64,000 nucleotides of DNA. It comes from Rhodococcus zopfii NBRC 100606 = JCM 9919. Its GTDB lineage: Bacteria > Actinomycetota > Actinomycetes > Mycobacteriales > Mycobacteriaceae. Positions 11,129-20,025 of this stretch are shown piece by piece (position 1 is the first letter of the stretch; every line of letters starts with the position of its first letter). The position numbers and the translations under genes are program-made. The notes beneath the pieces were generated by a model. It worked only from the letters and a program-made list of their open reading frames with translations. It was not told where the DNA came from and did not search any database. Location of the stretch: contig NZ_BCXI01000039.1 of assembly GCF_001895025.1 (NCBI RefSeq), positions 1 through 64,000 on the forward strand, read 5' to 3'.

Positions 11129-12790
11129 GTGCCTTCCAATTCCCCGGCCCCGCGGGTGTCCAGACGGGTCGTCCTGCGCTCCGGCGCGATCGTCGCCGGC
11201 GTCGCCGCACTCGGTACGGCCGCCCCCGCCTCGGCAGCACCGGCCGCGTTCGCCCACGGCGTCGCCTCCGGAGATCCGCTGCCCGACCGGGTGATCCTGT
11301 GGACCCGCGTCACTCCGGCCCCCGAGGCGACGCCCGGCTCCGGGTCGGGACCGGACACCGAAGTGCGCTGGGAGATCGCAACCGACGAGGGTTTCCGCGC
11401 GGTGACCGCATCCGGCTCGGTCACCGCGACCGCGGCGGCCGACCACACCGTGAAGGTCGACGCGACCGGTCTCGATCCGGACACCACCTACTTCTACCGA
11501 TTCACCGCGGTCGAATCGGATGCGGCCTCCGCGACAGGGCGGACACGCACAGCCCCCGACGACGGTGCGAGCCTCGCACGACTGCGGTTGGGTGTCGTCT
11601 CGTGCGCGAACTGGGAGGACGGGTTCTTCTCCGCGTACCGGCACCTGGCAGCCCGCACGGATCTCGACGCGATCGTCCACCTCGGTGACTACCTGTACGA
11701 GTACGCGAGCGGCGAATACGCGCCGGCCAGCGGGCCGGTGCGACGCCATGCGCCGCTACGCGAAACCGTCACGCTCACCGACTACCGAATCCGGCACGGC
11801 GAGTACAAGACCGATCCGGATCTGCAGGCACTGCATGCACGGCTGCCGTGGATCGTCACCTGGGACGATCACGAGTTCGCGAACGACGCGTGGTCCGGCG
11901 GCGCCGAAAATCACGACCCGGTCACCGAGGGACCGTGGGGTGCGCGCGTGGCGGCGGCGCGCCGCGCGTACCTGGAATGGATGCCGGTGCGGGTCGCCGG
12001 TGCGGAACCTCGGCTCTACCGGCGCCTGCGGTTCGGGGACCTCGCCGAATTGTCGATGCTGGACCTGCGCAGCTACCGGTCCGCGCAGGTCCGCCTGGGA
12101 CCGGGCCTGCGCGAGATCGACGACCCGGCCCGCTCGATCACCGGTGCCGAGCAGATGGCGTGGCTGACCGCCGGTATCACCAGCTCCGCCACACGCTGGC
12201 AGCTTGTCGGCAATTCGGTGATGATCTCACCGCTGCTGATACCACCGCTCGACACCCGCACCACCGCCGCGGTCACCGAGCTTCTGGGTATCCCCGCGGC
12301 GGGAGTCCCGGTCAACCCGGACCAGTGGGACGGGTACTCCGCGGACCGCCGTCGGTTGCTCGAGGCGATCGCTTCCGCCGGGCGCCGCAATGTCGTGTTC
12401 CTCACCGGGGACATCCACACGTCGTGGGCGTGCGATGTCCCGGTCGACGCTGCCGCATATCCCGCCGGCGGCAGCGTCGCCACCGAACTGGTCGTGGCGT
12501 CGGTGACCTCGCAGAACATCGACGACCTGCTCGGCGCCGCGCCCCGCACGTCTTCTCCCGGTATCGAAGCGGCGGTACGGAACCTCAACCGTCACGTGCG
12601 CTACGTGGAGCTCGATTCGCACGGCTTCGGCGTCCTCGATGTCACGCCCGACGCGGTGCAGATGGACTGGATGTATGTGCTCGATCGGGCGGATCCGGCG
12701 ACCGCTGCGCGGCACGGCGCGAGCATGCGGGTGACCGCCGGATCGGCCCGCGTCGAGCCGACGGCCCCGTTGGATGCCGTCGTGCGCTGA
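11129..12790 (+). CDS. phoD: Tat-exported alkaline phosphatase, PhoD family
   Basis: A calcium/iron-dependent phosphodiesterase or alkaline phosphatase acting outside the membrane. 553 residues from the GTG at 11129. The N-terminus has a twin-arginine motif, SRRVVLRSG (Arg12-Arg13), then a hydrophobic stretch and PASAAP, a likely cleavage site. A PhoD N-terminal fibronectin-like domain ([20 protein letters not shown]) precedes the metallophosphatase core: [41 protein letters not shown] and [10 protein letters not shown] supply metal ligands. Its frame stays open far upstream (from 6554) only because it runs antisense to alaS and rarA. I do not see a clear Pho box. Confidence 0.94.
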   Translation: MPSNSPAPRVSRRVVLRSGAIVAGVAALGTAAPASAAPAAFAHGVASGDPLPDRVILWTRVTPAPEATPGSGSGPDTEVRWEIATDEGFRAVTASGSVTATAAADHTVKVDATGLDPDTTYFYRFTAVESDAASATGRTRTAPDDGASLARLRLGVVSCANWEDGFFSAYRHLAARTDLDAIVHLGDYLYEYASGEYAPASGPVRRHAPLRETVTLTDYRIRHGEYKTDPDLQALHARLPWIVTWDDHEFANDAWSGGAENHDPVTEGPWGARVAAARRAYLEWMPVRVAGAEPRLYRRLRFGDLAELSMLDLRSYRSAQVRLGPGLREIDDPARSITGAEQMAWLTAGITSSATRWQLVGNSVMISPLLIPPLDTRTTAAVTELLGIPAAGVPVNPDQWDGYSADRRRLLEAIASAGRRNVVFLTGDIHTSWACDVPVDAAAYPAGGSVATELVVASVTSQNIDDLLGAAPRTSSPGIEAAVRNLNRHVRYVELDSHGFGVLDVTPDAVQMDWMYVLDRADPATAARHGASMRVTAGSARVEPTAPLDAVVR

Positions 12791-12822
12791 AGCTGCTGCG
12801 CCGGCGCGCGTCGGTGGCCGGC

Positions 12823-13992
12823 TCAGGCGTCGGCTCGGCGCCCCTGGATGCAGGACAGCACGTCGCGGGCGTGTTCGGCGACGTCGTCGTGTCCGGTGTC
12901 GGCGGCGAAGTCGGCGAGCAGCGACCACCGGGCCTCGAGCGCGTCGAGCCGGTGCACCGACAGCTGGTGTGCCCGCACCGATGCGATCCGAGCGTGGTCC
13001 TCGGGGAGATACAGCTCGGTGCTCAGCCACACGCAGGCGAGCTGCGCGTCGAGCAGGCGCGTGATGAACACTTCGTCGAACGCCAGCTGCGGCCACATCG
13101 CCACGACCTCGGCGCGCCACGCGTCCGCCATCGCCCGGACCCGGTCGAGGGTCAGCGGCGCGGTGCACAGGCACGCCGGGAAGGAGGTGAGGGCGTACGC
13201 GATGTCGAGGGTGGCGTCCCGGAAGCCGCCCCACTCGTAGTCGAGGAACTGCACGCCGTCGTCGCCGACGACGACGTTGTCGGGGCACAGATCCGACGGG
13301 CTGAATGCCCGGAACCGGCCGCCGGTGAACAGGTTGGCGGCGCGGTCAGCGCGATCGAGGACCGACTGCGGCACCGTCAGCCCGAAATCGCGGGCAAGCA
13401 GCTCCGGCACCGCGTGGACGGCCTGCACCGCCTGCCGGGCCATCACGTCCGCGGCATTGCCGACGTCGGCGCGTCGCAGCAAGGCCGCGAAGTCCTCTTC
13501 ACGGCCGACGGTCGCGGCGTGCATGCGGCCGAGCGCTTGGGCGAGGGCCATCAACGTGTTGCCGACGGTGTCGGCGTCGCCGCTGCGCAGCAACGAGGCG
13601 AGCGGGGTCGCGTCACCGAGGTCGCTGAGAACGAGCAGGCGGGTTTCGAAATCGTAGGCGAGTAGTTCGGCGCCGGGCCGGTTGTCCTTCGCGAGGGCGG
13701 TTGCGAACTGGTAGGACACCGCCTCCCGCAGGAACGCCACCTCTTCGTCGGTTTCGGCGCCGCGGAAGTCGACGTGCCCGATGGCGCGGGTCCGTGGCAA
13801 CTGCTTGAGCACGAGGGTCCTCGGCAGCGAGAACGGGTTGGCCGCGACTCGCACGCGGAGCACGGTGGACAGGCCGCTACCACCGAGATCGATGGGATCG
13901 GCGAGAGTCACCGGTGCACCGGTACGCCGGGTGAGCAGCTTTTCGGCTGCCTGAACAACCTCTGAAACGGGGTCTGCCAATGTTGCGGTCAT
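12823..13992 (-). CDS. APH-fold phosphotransferase-like protein
   Basis: A 389-residue protein of the aminoglycoside phosphotransferase/choline kinase fold. The N-lobe has the ATP-site lysine in LPRTLVLKQLP. The catalytic loop reads FSPSDLCPDNVVV: the catalytic Asp and the following Asn are kept, but the usual His-Gly before the Asp is Pro-Ser. The metal-binding Asp is in FLDYEWGGFRD. So the core chemistry may be present, but the Brenner motif is altered. It could phosphorylate a small alcohol or sugar, or be a maturation kinase; the substrate is unknown. The ATG at 13992 is a plain start. It is convergent with phoD (32-bp gap). Confidence 0.8.
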   Translation of the reverse strand: MTATLADPVSEVVQAAEKLLTRRTGAPVTLADPIDLGGSGLSTVLRVRVAANPFSLPRTLVLKQLPRTRAIGHVDFRGAETDEEVAFLREAVSYQFATALAKDNRPGAELLAYDFETRLLVLSDLGDATPLASLLRSGDADTVGNTLMALAQALGRMHAATVGREEDFAALLRRADVGNAADVMARQAVQAVHAVPELLARDFGLTVPQSVLDRADRAANLFTGGRFRAFSPSDLCPDNVVVGDDGVQFLDYEWGGFRDATLDIAYALTSFPACLCTAPLTLDRVRAMADAWRAEVVAMWPQLAFDEVFITRLLDAQLACVWLSTELYLPEDHARIASVRAHQLSVHRLDALEARWSLLADFAADTGHDDVAEHARDVLSCIQGRRADA

Positions 13993-14152
13993 CGCCTCAC
14001 AATCTACCCGGTGCGGGGCCCGCGCAGGTCCTGCAGAAGTCTCGATCCGACTAGGACCTTCGGTACGAGGACACGAAACGGCCCCGTGCTCCGGGGCTCA
14101 CCGCGGCCGGCCGTCCGATCGCGCGAGCGGCGGGAATCGCGATGGCCCGATT

Positions 14153-14189
14153 CCGTGGCGTGCCGGCGCGGTGCACCGACACGCCACGG
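14153..14189 (-). terminator. Hairpin downstream of aspS
   Basis: A perfect 10-bp inverted repeat, CCGTGGCGTG (14153-14162) and CACGCCACGG (14180-14189), lies 29 bp past the aspS stop on the minus strand. There is no T-run, as is common in actinobacterial intrinsic terminators. A second GC-rich hairpin (GCCCCG/CGGGGC, 14081-14097) lies further on. Confidence 0.5.
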
Positions 14190-14217
14190 ATCGAGACACG
14201 CAACGGATCGAACTTCC

Positions 14218-16026
14218 TTACTGGGCCGACACGGCGGGATCGTCCTTCTTCGGCTCGTCCTTCTTCGGCTCGGGCTTGAAGTCCATGCCGGACTCCTTGC
14301 GCTGGGCCGCGCTGATCGGGGCGGGCGCGTCGGTCAGCGGGTCGACGCCGCCGCCGGACTTCGGGAACGCGATGACCTCACGGATCGAATCCATACCGGC
14401 GAGCAGCGCGGTGATGCGATCCCAGCCGAACGCGATGCCGCCGTGGGGCGGGGCGCCGTACTTGAAGGCGTCGAGCAGGAAGCCGAACTGATCCTGCGCC
14501 TGCTCCTCCGAAATACCCATGACCTTGAAGACGCGTTCCTGCACGTCGGGGCGGTGGATACGGATCGAGCCGCCACCGATCTCGTTGCCGTTGCAGACGA
14601 TGTCGTAGGCGTAGGCCAGAGCCGAACCGGGGTCGGTGTCGAAGGTGTCGAGGAACTCGGGCTTCGGCGAGGTGAACGCGTGGTGCACCGCCGTCCACGC
14701 CGACGAGCCGAGGGCGACGTCACCGGACGCGGTCGCGTCGGCGGCGGGCTCGAACAGCGGCGCGTCGACGACCCAGACGAAGGCCCACGCCTTGGGATCG
14801 ATCAGGTCGAGTTTGCGTGCGATCTCGTCGCGCGCGGCTCCGAGCAGCGCCCGCATGGGCTTGGTGGCTCCGGCGGCGAAGAAGATGCAGTCGCCGGGCT
14901 TCGCACCGACGTGGTCGCACAGGCCGGCACGCTCGGTGTCGGTGAGGTTCTTCGCGACCGGACCGGACAGTTCGCCGTCCTCGCCGACCAGGACGTAGGC
15001 GAGGCCCTTCGCGCCGCGCTGCTTGGCCCATTCCTGCCAGGCGTCGAGCTGACGGCGGGGCTGGCTCGCACCGCCCGGCATGACAACTGCGCCGACGTAC
15101 TCGGCCTGGAACACCCGGAAGGTGGTGTCCTTGAAGAAGTCCCTGCACTCGACGAGTTCGATGTCGAAGCGCAGGTCCGGCTTGTCGGTGCCGAACCGGC
15201 GCATCGCCTCGGCATAGGTCATGCGCGGGATCGGGGTCTCGAGTTCGAAGTCCACGAGCCGCCACAGAGCGTGCAGGATCTCCTCGGCGAGGAGGATCAC
15301 GTCCTCCTGGGTCACGAAGGACATCTCGACGTCCAGCTGGGTGAACTCGGGCTGACGATCGGCGCGGAAATCCTCGTCGCGATAGCAGCGGGCGATCTGG
15401 TAGTACCGCTCGATACCGCCGACCATGAGCAGCTGCTTGAACAACTGCGGGCTCTGCGGCAGCGCGTAGAAGTTGCCGGGCTGCAGACGCGCCGGCACGA
15501 CGAAGTCGCGGGCACCCTCGGGTGTGGAACGGGTCAGCGTGGGCGTCTCGACCTCGACGAACGAGTGGTGCGCGAGCACCGCACGGGCCGCGGCGTTGAC
15601 CTTGCTGCGCAGGCGGATGGCCTTGCCCGGTCCCTCGCGGCGCAGATCGAGGTAGCGGTACTTCAACCGCGCTTCCTCACCGGCCTGGTCGTCGAGCTGG
15701 AACGGCAGCGGCGCCGCCTCGTTGAGAACCTCGAGGGTGGTCGCGTTGACCTCGATGGCGCCGGTCGGAATGTCGAAGTTCTGGTTGCCGTCGGGGCGCA
15801 TCTCGACGACTCCGGTGACCTTGATGCAGAACTCGGCGCGCAGGCGGTGTGCCTGGTCGAGGACCGCGGCGTCGCGGAACACGACCTGGGAGACACCGGA
15901 TGCGTCGCGCAGGTCGATGAAGATCACCCCGCCGTGGTCGCGCCGCCGGGCAACCCAACCGGTGAGGGTGACGGACTGCTCGGCGTGCTCGGCTCGCAAC
16001 GAGCCGGCGAGATGGGTGCGCAGCAC
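14218..16026 (-). CDS. aspS: Aspartyl-tRNA synthetase
   Basis: Charges tRNA-Asp, and probably tRNA-Asn too if it is non-discriminating, as in many actinobacteria (not decided here). The GTG at 16026 follows GAAAGGAATTCC and starts [20 protein letters not shown]; the product is 602 residues, the bacterial size. An OB-fold anticodon domain ([19 protein letters not shown]) comes first. The class II core has the insert domain and [29 protein letters not shown], and a C-terminal [16 protein letters not shown]. The tail ends in a lysine- and aspartate-rich segment ([13 protein letters not shown]). It is divergent from the metallopeptidase gene (140-bp gap). Confidence 0.97.
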   Translation of the reverse strand: MLRTHLAGSLRAEHAEQSVTLTGWVARRRDHGGVIFIDLRDASGVSQVVFRDAAVLDQAHRLRAEFCIKVTGVVEMRPDGNQNFDIPTGAIEVNATTLEVLNEAAPLPFQLDDQAGEEARLKYRYLDLRREGPGKAIRLRSKVNAAARAVLAHHSFVEVETPTLTRSTPEGARDFVVPARLQPGNFYALPQSPQLFKQLLMVGGIERYYQIARCYRDEDFRADRQPEFTQLDVEMSFVTQEDVILLAEEILHALWRLVDFELETPIPRMTYAEAMRRFGTDKPDLRFDIELVECRDFFKDTTFRVFQAEYVGAVVMPGGASQPRRQLDAWQEWAKQRGAKGLAYVLVGEDGELSGPVAKNLTDTERAGLCDHVGAKPGDCIFFAAGATKPMRALLGAARDEIARKLDLIDPKAWAFVWVVDAPLFEPAADATASGDVALGSSAWTAVHHAFTSPKPEFLDTFDTDPGSALAYAYDIVCNGNEIGGGSIRIHRPDVQERVFKVMGISEEQAQDQFGFLLDAFKYGAPPHGGIAFGWDRITALLAGMDSIREVIAFPKSGGGVDPLTDAPAPISAAQRKESGMDFKPEPKKDEPKKDDPAVSAQ

Positions 16027-16166
16027 GGAATTCCTTTCGAAACGATCAACGAGGTTCTTCGTCGGCTGTAATCCTACGAAAGACACGGAGGCGACGAGGA
16101 CACCCGTACCCGATTCGACGTGCCAAGCTTGTGCCGCTCGAGCACCTGCAACAAGAAGGCGATGCG

Positions 16167-17078
16167 ATGACGTTCAACGACGGGGCACGGATCGAGGCGG
16201 GGCGAGTCCGCCGGGGCGGTGGTGGCCGCGGCGGCAAGATGGCGGTCGGCGGTGGTGTCGGCGGCATCATCGTCCTGATCCTCGTGCTGCTGTTCGGTGG
16301 CGATCCGGGGTCGCTGCTCGGGTCGGGGACCGTCGATCCGAATGCCGGGTCCGGGGCCGCCGGTTCCGAGGATTGCCAGACCGGTGCGGACGCCAACTCG
16401 GATGTGAACTGCCGGGTCGAGTACACCGTCGGCAGCCTCGATCTGGTGTGGGAGCAGCAACTGGACCAGCAGACAGGGGTGGCCTATGTGCGACCCGAGG
16501 TCCAGGTGTTCTCGGGTTCGGTCGGGACCGGGTGCGGCAACGCAACCAGCGAGGTCGGCCCGTTCTACTGTCCGGCCGACCAGACCGCCTACTTCGACAC
16601 GAGCTTCTTCCAGGAGCTCGTGACCCGTTTCGGCTCGAGCGGCGGTCCGCTGGCGCAGGAGTACGTCGTCGCACACGAGTTCGGCCATCATCTGCAGACG
16701 CAGCTCGGCGACATCGGCCGGGCACAGGCCGATCCGCGCGGCCCCGAGTCCGGTGCGGTTCGCACCGAACTGCAGGCAGACTGCTACGCCGGTGTGTGGG
16801 CCTATCACGCGGACAAGATGGTGGACCCGGACACCGGTCAGCCGTTCCTCGTCCCGCTCACCGACAACGATGTCCGCGACGCGCTCTCTGCCGCGTCGGC
16901 GGTCGGCGACGACCGCATCCAGGCCGCCGCGACGGGCCGGGTGAACCCGGAGGGCTGGACGCACGGTTCGTCGGAGCAGCGGCAGAAGTGGTTCCTCGCC
17001 GGCTACCGCAGCGGTGAGGTCGGCGCGTGTGACACCTACTCGGCGCCGAACCTGGACAATCCGCCGGCATTGCGCTGA
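16167..17078 (+). CDS. YpfJ-type neutral zinc metallopeptidase
   Basis: A 303-residue membrane-anchored predicted zinc metallopeptidase (YpfJ/Zn-peptidase family). The N-terminus is glycine/arginine-rich, followed by one transmembrane helix ([13 protein letters not shown]). The extracellular domain has the zinc motif [12 protein letters not shown] and later [17 protein letters not shown], whose Glu/Asp region is the expected third ligand area. Cysteines in SEDCQTG, VNCRVE, GTGCGN, YCPAD and ADCYAG are consistent with extracellular disulfides. I chose the ATG at 16167, with AAGAAGG upstream, over an in-frame ATG at 16131. The physiological substrate is unknown. Confidence 0.9.
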   Translation: MTFNDGARIEAGRVRRGGGGRGGKMAVGGGVGGIIVLILVLLFGGDPGSLLGSGTVDPNAGSGAAGSEDCQTGADANSDVNCRVEYTVGSLDLVWEQQLDQQTGVAYVRPEVQVFSGSVGTGCGNATSEVGPFYCPADQTAYFDTSFFQELVTRFGSSGGPLAQEYVVAHEFGHHLQTQLGDIGRAQADPRGPESGAVRTELQADCYAGVWAYHADKMVDPDTGQPFLVPLTDNDVRDALSAASAVGDDRIQAAATGRVNPEGWTHGSSEQRQKWFLAGYRSGEVGACDTYSAPNLDNPPALR

Positions 17079-17095
17079 CACCTGCCGTACCTCCC

Positions 17096-17127
17096 GAGGG
17101 CGGGCGCTCGATCGGGCGCGCGCCCTC
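17096..17127 (+). terminator. Hairpin after the metallopeptidase
   Basis: GAGGGCGGGCGC (17096-17107) pairs with GCGCGCGCCCTC (17116-17127), 12 bp with one mismatch and an 8-nt loop, 17 bp past the stop. It is a reasonable intrinsic terminator without a strong T-run. The remaining bases up to 17267 hold nothing I recognise. Confidence 0.55.
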
Positions 17128-17267
17128 GTTCCGGTGAGGCCCTTCCGATTTTGCGAGCGAATACCACGAACGACGACTCGGGCCGGATGATCAATCGCCG
17201 AGACGTCGCCCTGAATTGCATCGACCGAATTACACAATCGAATTCCCGCATGAATCGGACAGAATCG

Positions 17268-17304
17268 AAAAAGGGGACCCGCGGAGTCGTCTCCGCAGGT
17301 CCCC
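17268..17304 (-). terminator. Strong intrinsic terminator of the 29-residue peptide gene
   Basis: On the minus strand, GGGGACC-GCGGAG arms pair across an ACGA tetraloop with one mismatch, spanning 17273-17304. Five T residues follow directly (complement of 17268-17272). It sits 15 bp beyond the stop of the tiny gene at 17319. This is the most canonical terminator in the window and shows that the minus strand here is a real short transcription unit. Confidence 0.85.
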
Positions 17305-17318
17305 TTCGTTTCGGGTGA

Positions 17319-17408
17319 CTAGCTGCTCAGACCCGAGAAGAAGTCGAGGGCACCGAACAGGTCAGCAGCAGCACCGAAGAAGTCGGCAAGGAAGGCGAGG
17401 TCGAGCAC
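17319..17408 (-). CDS. 29-residue acidic hydrophobic peptide (putative)
   Basis: A very short gene: GTG at 17408, GGAG six bases upstream, 29 codons, TAG at 17319. The peptide begins VLDLAFLADFFGAAAD and ends LFGALDFFSGLSS. It has no basic residue and four aspartates spaced 6, 7 and 6 apart within a hydrophobic helix-prone sequence; D(F/L)FG-like units recur three times. No signal peptide or cleavage site is visible. Size and composition recall the small PorA/PorH-type channel peptides of Corynebacteriales, but this is only a resemblance of kind. A promoter candidate and a strong terminator frame it. It could also mark a small RNA. Function is unknown. Confidence 0.6.
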   Translation of the reverse strand: MLDLAFLADFFGAAADLFGALDFFSGLSS

Positions 17409-17464
17409 GGGGGACTCCAATTCTGATCTTGTGTATTCATGACGCGCGTCGCGCGCTACATCAA

Positions 17465-17493
17465 TTGTTACCGCGAGCGAGCGGTTGTCGCAA
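17465..17493 (-). promoter_or_regulatory. Candidate promoter of the 29-residue peptide gene
   Basis: On the minus strand TTGCGA (17493-17488) and TAACAA (17470-17465) are separated by exactly 17 bp. They match the vegetative consensus at 4 and 3 of 6 positions. The predicted start would leave a leader of about 50 nt before the GGAG/GTG. Confidence 0.45.
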
Positions 17494-17641
17494 TTCGGAG
17501 ACAAAATCGAAAATTCGGGCACGACCCCGCAACAGCGACGACAATCACCGTAATCGCACGCCGTTCAGCGGCATTCGCATCAACTCCAGCCTCCGCCCCG
17601 AGTGCGCGGAAGACGACCGGCTCCGCGCGGACACACCACCC

Positions 17642-18592
17642 CTATCGCGGAGTCGGACCGCCGCGGACCGCCTCCTGCGCGAGGCGGGTGAGGTCGGCGG
17701 CGGTGTGACCGGGCCAGCCGTGCAGGATGCGGCACCAGCGCGCCGGGATCGACGCCGCACCCCACCGCGCCCCGAGCAGCCCGCCGGCGATAGCCGCGGT
17801 GGTGTCGGTGTCGCCGCCGGCGCGGACAGCGGCTTCGAGCGCGGCGCGCAGATGAACCTCGCCGGTACCGGGGGTGGTCGTGATCGCCCACCATGCAGTC
17901 TGCAGGGCGTGCACGACCCAGCCGTTGTGCGCGAAGTCCGCGGGCGTGCCGCCTTCCGCCTCGTCGAGCAGCGGCCGCCAGAAGTCGGCCACACCCGAGG
18001 GTTCGATCTCCAGGTAGCCGCGCACACCGTCGAAGCTCCCGTGCCGCACGGCATGCCGGATGGCATGGGACCACAGGCGGCAGGCCTGCTCCGCGGTCGG
18101 GTCGTCGTGCGTCAGGGCGCTGATCTGCGCGGCGGCCTCGAGGCATCCGGCGCGATCGTCCAGATACGCGAGCGCGACGGGGGCGGTGCGCATGAGCGAC
18201 CCGTTGCCTGCCTTGCGGCCGGTGAGTGCCCGCGCGTGCGCCTGCATGGTCGCGGCGTCTCCGGCGCGGCCACGGAGGACGCTGCGCGTCTGATTGCCGA
18301 TGTCCTTCGGATCCGTGTCGTACCAGCGAACGAACTGCGCGGCAACCGCATCGAGTCCGCGGCCGCAGCCGATGTCGACGCCGGTGGCTGCGACCTCCGC
18401 GATCGCCACGGCCATAGCCGTGTCGTCGGTCCACTCCCCCGGTTCCCACGCGAACGGGCCGCCGCCGATCATGTCGATATTCGTACCGGCAGACGGGTAG
18501 GTGAATTCGTACCCGGCCCCGAGGGCGTCACCCGCGGCCATCCCGAGCAGCACTCCGGCGGCCCGGTCCATCTGCTGCGCAGACAAGTGCAT
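17642..18592 (-). CDS. ADP-ribosylglycohydrolase (DraG-like)
   Basis: A 316-residue ADP-ribosylglycohydrolase that would remove ADP-ribose from protein, nucleic acid or small-molecule targets. The N-terminus has the family motif GVLLGMAAGDALGAGYE. The first metal-binding triad is WTDDTAMA, and the second is AGGDTDTTAAIAGGLLGA, both intact. The ATG at 18592 heads the gene; it is divergent from a NUDIX-type NrtR regulator 56 bp away, and two 10-bp direct repeats lie in the gap. This pairing suggests that expression responds to NAD/ADP-ribose status (inference from NrtR regulons). Confidence 0.92.
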   Translation of the reverse strand: MHLSAQQMDRAAGVLLGMAAGDALGAGYEFTYPSAGTNIDMIGGGPFAWEPGEWTDDTAMAVAIAEVAATGVDIGCGRGLDAVAAQFVRWYDTDPKDIGNQTRSVLRGRAGDAATMQAHARALTGRKAGNGSLMRTAPVALAYLDDRAGCLEAAAQISALTHDDPTAEQACRLWSHAIRHAVRHGSFDGVRGYLEIEPSGVADFWRPLLDEAEGGTPADFAHNGWVVHALQTAWWAITTTPGTGEVHLRAALEAAVRAGGDTDTTAAIAGGLLGARWGAASIPARWCRILHGWPGHTAADLTRLAQEAVRGGPTPR

Positions 18593-18616
18593 CCCAAACC
18601 TCCAATTGGCTCACTT

Positions 18617-18648
18617 TTGCGCTAACTATAGATCAGCATTGCGCTAAC
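18617..18648. promoter_or_regulatory. Direct-repeat operator candidate for NrtR
   Basis: TTGCGCTAAC occurs at 18617-18626 and again at 18639-18648, 22 bp apart, about two helical turns. The second copy touches the ATG at 18649. The repeats lie between the divergent regulator and glycohydrolase genes and are good candidates for an NrtR binding site. Confidence 0.65.
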
Positions 18649-19338
18649 ATGCAAGGCGTGACCGAACGCGAGGACCCGGCGGGCAAGTCCCTCACCGACT
18701 ACGACCGACCCTCCGTGGCCGTGGACGTCGCGGTGCTCACCTACCTCGACGGCGAGCTCCGCGTACTGGTCGTCGAGCACCGGCTCGGCGGCCGCGCGCT
18801 CCCGGGCACGTTTCTCCATCGCGGCGAACGCCTGATCGATGCCGCCGACCGCGCCCTCCGGGACAAGGCGGGCATCACCGGCCTGAAGTTCCACCAGCTG
18901 CGCATGTTCGACGACCCCGACCGCGACGAGCGTGGATGGGTGATTTCGATGGCGCACACCGCCGCGGTACCCGTGAGCGACCTACCGCCGGATGCGGCGC
19001 TGCGCGTCGTCGACGGTGGTGCGGTCGACGGCGACCTCGCCTTCGACCACACCGACATGGTGCGACTGGCGGTCGACGACCTGCGGGCCCGGTACACGGC
19101 ACAGGTCGACCCCGACCGACTCCTCGGTGAGGAGTTCACCGTGCTCGATCTCCGTCGGCTCTACGAGGCGATCTTCGACCGGCCCCTGCAGAAGGATTCG
19201 TTCCGCCGCCACGTCGTCGCCGCGCTCGACAACACCGGACGACTGTCGCATCCCGGCCAGGGCCGGCCCGCCGAACTGTTCCGCCGGCGCGGGGCGGCAC
19301 AGCTTCCCGCCCAGGCGGCCGTCCTGCTCACCGGCTGA
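18649..19338 (+). CDS. nrtR: NrtR-type NUDIX transcriptional regulator
   Basis: A 229-residue protein with an N-terminal Nudix-like domain and a C-terminal winged helix, the NrtR layout. The Nudix box is degenerate: where catalytic glutamates are expected the sequence reads RALRDKAGI, so it likely senses ADP-ribose-type ligands rather than hydrolysing them. The C-terminal part (EFTVLDLRRLYEAIFDRPLQ, KDSFRRHVVAALDNTGRL) is the wHTH. The ATG at 18649 directly abuts an operator-like repeat and has no Shine-Dalgarno, so the message may be leaderless; GTG at 18658 is an alternative. It probably controls the divergent ADP-ribosylglycohydrolase and itself. Confidence 0.88.
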   Translation: MQGVTEREDPAGKSLTDYDRPSVAVDVAVLTYLDGELRVLVVEHRLGGRALPGTFLHRGERLIDAADRALRDKAGITGLKFHQLRMFDDPDRDERGWVISMAHTAAVPVSDLPPDAALRVVDGGAVDGDLAFDHTDMVRLAVDDLRARYTAQVDPDRLLGEEFTVLDLRRLYEAIFDRPLQKDSFRRHVVAALDNTGRLSHPGQGRPAELFRRRGAAQLPAQAAVLLTG

Positions 19339-19397
19339 GTTTGCCGCCGTCGGCTGCCGGGTATCTCGCTGCCGACCGATTCGAGGAGGGCAGCATC

Positions 19398-19586
19398 GTG
19401 ACGCGTGCGGACGACACCGGCCCCGAGGGACTCGACGACACCGGGCCCGGTGAGGGACTCGACGACATCGTCGACGAACTGGAACGCAAGGTCGAGCGTG
19501 AACGCGACGAACGCGACGTTCCGGGGAGCAGATCGGACCGGGAGGACGTCGAACCCGTCGACACCGGGGACGATGCCCCCGACTGA
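19398..19586 (+). CDS. Small acidic hypothetical protein
   Basis: A 62-residue, highly charged, soluble protein with no recognised family. The GTG at 19398 follows GAGGAGGG with a 7-bp spacer, a strong ribosome-binding site; the in-frame ATG at 19341 lacks one. The N-terminal third is a DDTGPEG/DDTGPGEG near-repeat. The middle, LDDIVDELERKVERERDERD, is a probable short coiled coil, and the tail is acidic. It may be a rhodococcal lineage-specific protein. It converges on the membrane protein at 19597. Confidence 0.6.
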   Translation: MTRADDTGPEGLDDTGPGEGLDDIVDELERKVERERDERDVPGSRSDREDVEPVDTGDDAPD

Positions 19587-19596
19587 CGGGCGTGGC

Positions 19597-20025
19597 TCAC
19601 CGCCTCCGCACCGCCGAGAACAGTGCGACGAGGATGGCGATGATGCTCCCGACGATGCCCAGCCCCAGCAGGATTCGCACGACGAGCGGCCAGTCGAACG
19701 AGCTGTCACCGAAGTCGAACGGGAATACCTGCCAGATCCGCAGCAACGCGACGAGTCCGACCGCCGTGGTCAGCACGTCGCCGAGCGACTTCAGCCACGA
19801 CGTATCCCGCACCAGATACACCAGGTTCGCCGCGATGCCGACGACGATCGAGGCGTTGACCCATCCCAGTACCAGCCTCGTGTCGTCGGTGAGGAACGGC
19901 ACCGCCTCCCAGCCGGGCCAGATGCTGATCGCATACAACAACGCGGCATTGACCAGCACGGCCACGACGTAACCCGTGCGCCGAGCCGCAGCCGAGGACC
20001 TGTTCGGGGCAGATGTCGCGCTCAC
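19597..20025 (-). CDS. Four-helix membrane protein, unknown function
   Basis: A 142-residue integral membrane protein. Four hydrophobic segments are visible: YVVAVLVNAALLYAIS, LVLGWVNASIVVGIAANLVY, VLTTAVGLVALLRIW and ILLGLGIVGSIIAILVALF. The GTG at 20025 overlaps the flavodoxin stop by 4 bp, so the two are translationally coupled. I cannot name a family. The coupling suggests a membrane partner for the flavodoxin, but that is inference. Confidence 0.75.
   Translation of the reverse strand: MSATSAPNRSSAAARRTGYVVAVLVNAALLYAISIWPGWEAVPFLTDDTRLVLGWVNASIVVGIAANLVYLVRDTSWLKSLGDVLTTAVGLVALLRIWQVFPFDFGDSSFDWPLVVRILLGLGIVGSIIAILVALFSAVRRR

Noticed and set aside
14081-14097. Second GC hairpin downstream of aspS
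   Set aside because: It has a 6-bp stem with no T-run; the longer stem at 14153 is the better terminator, so I did not list it separately.
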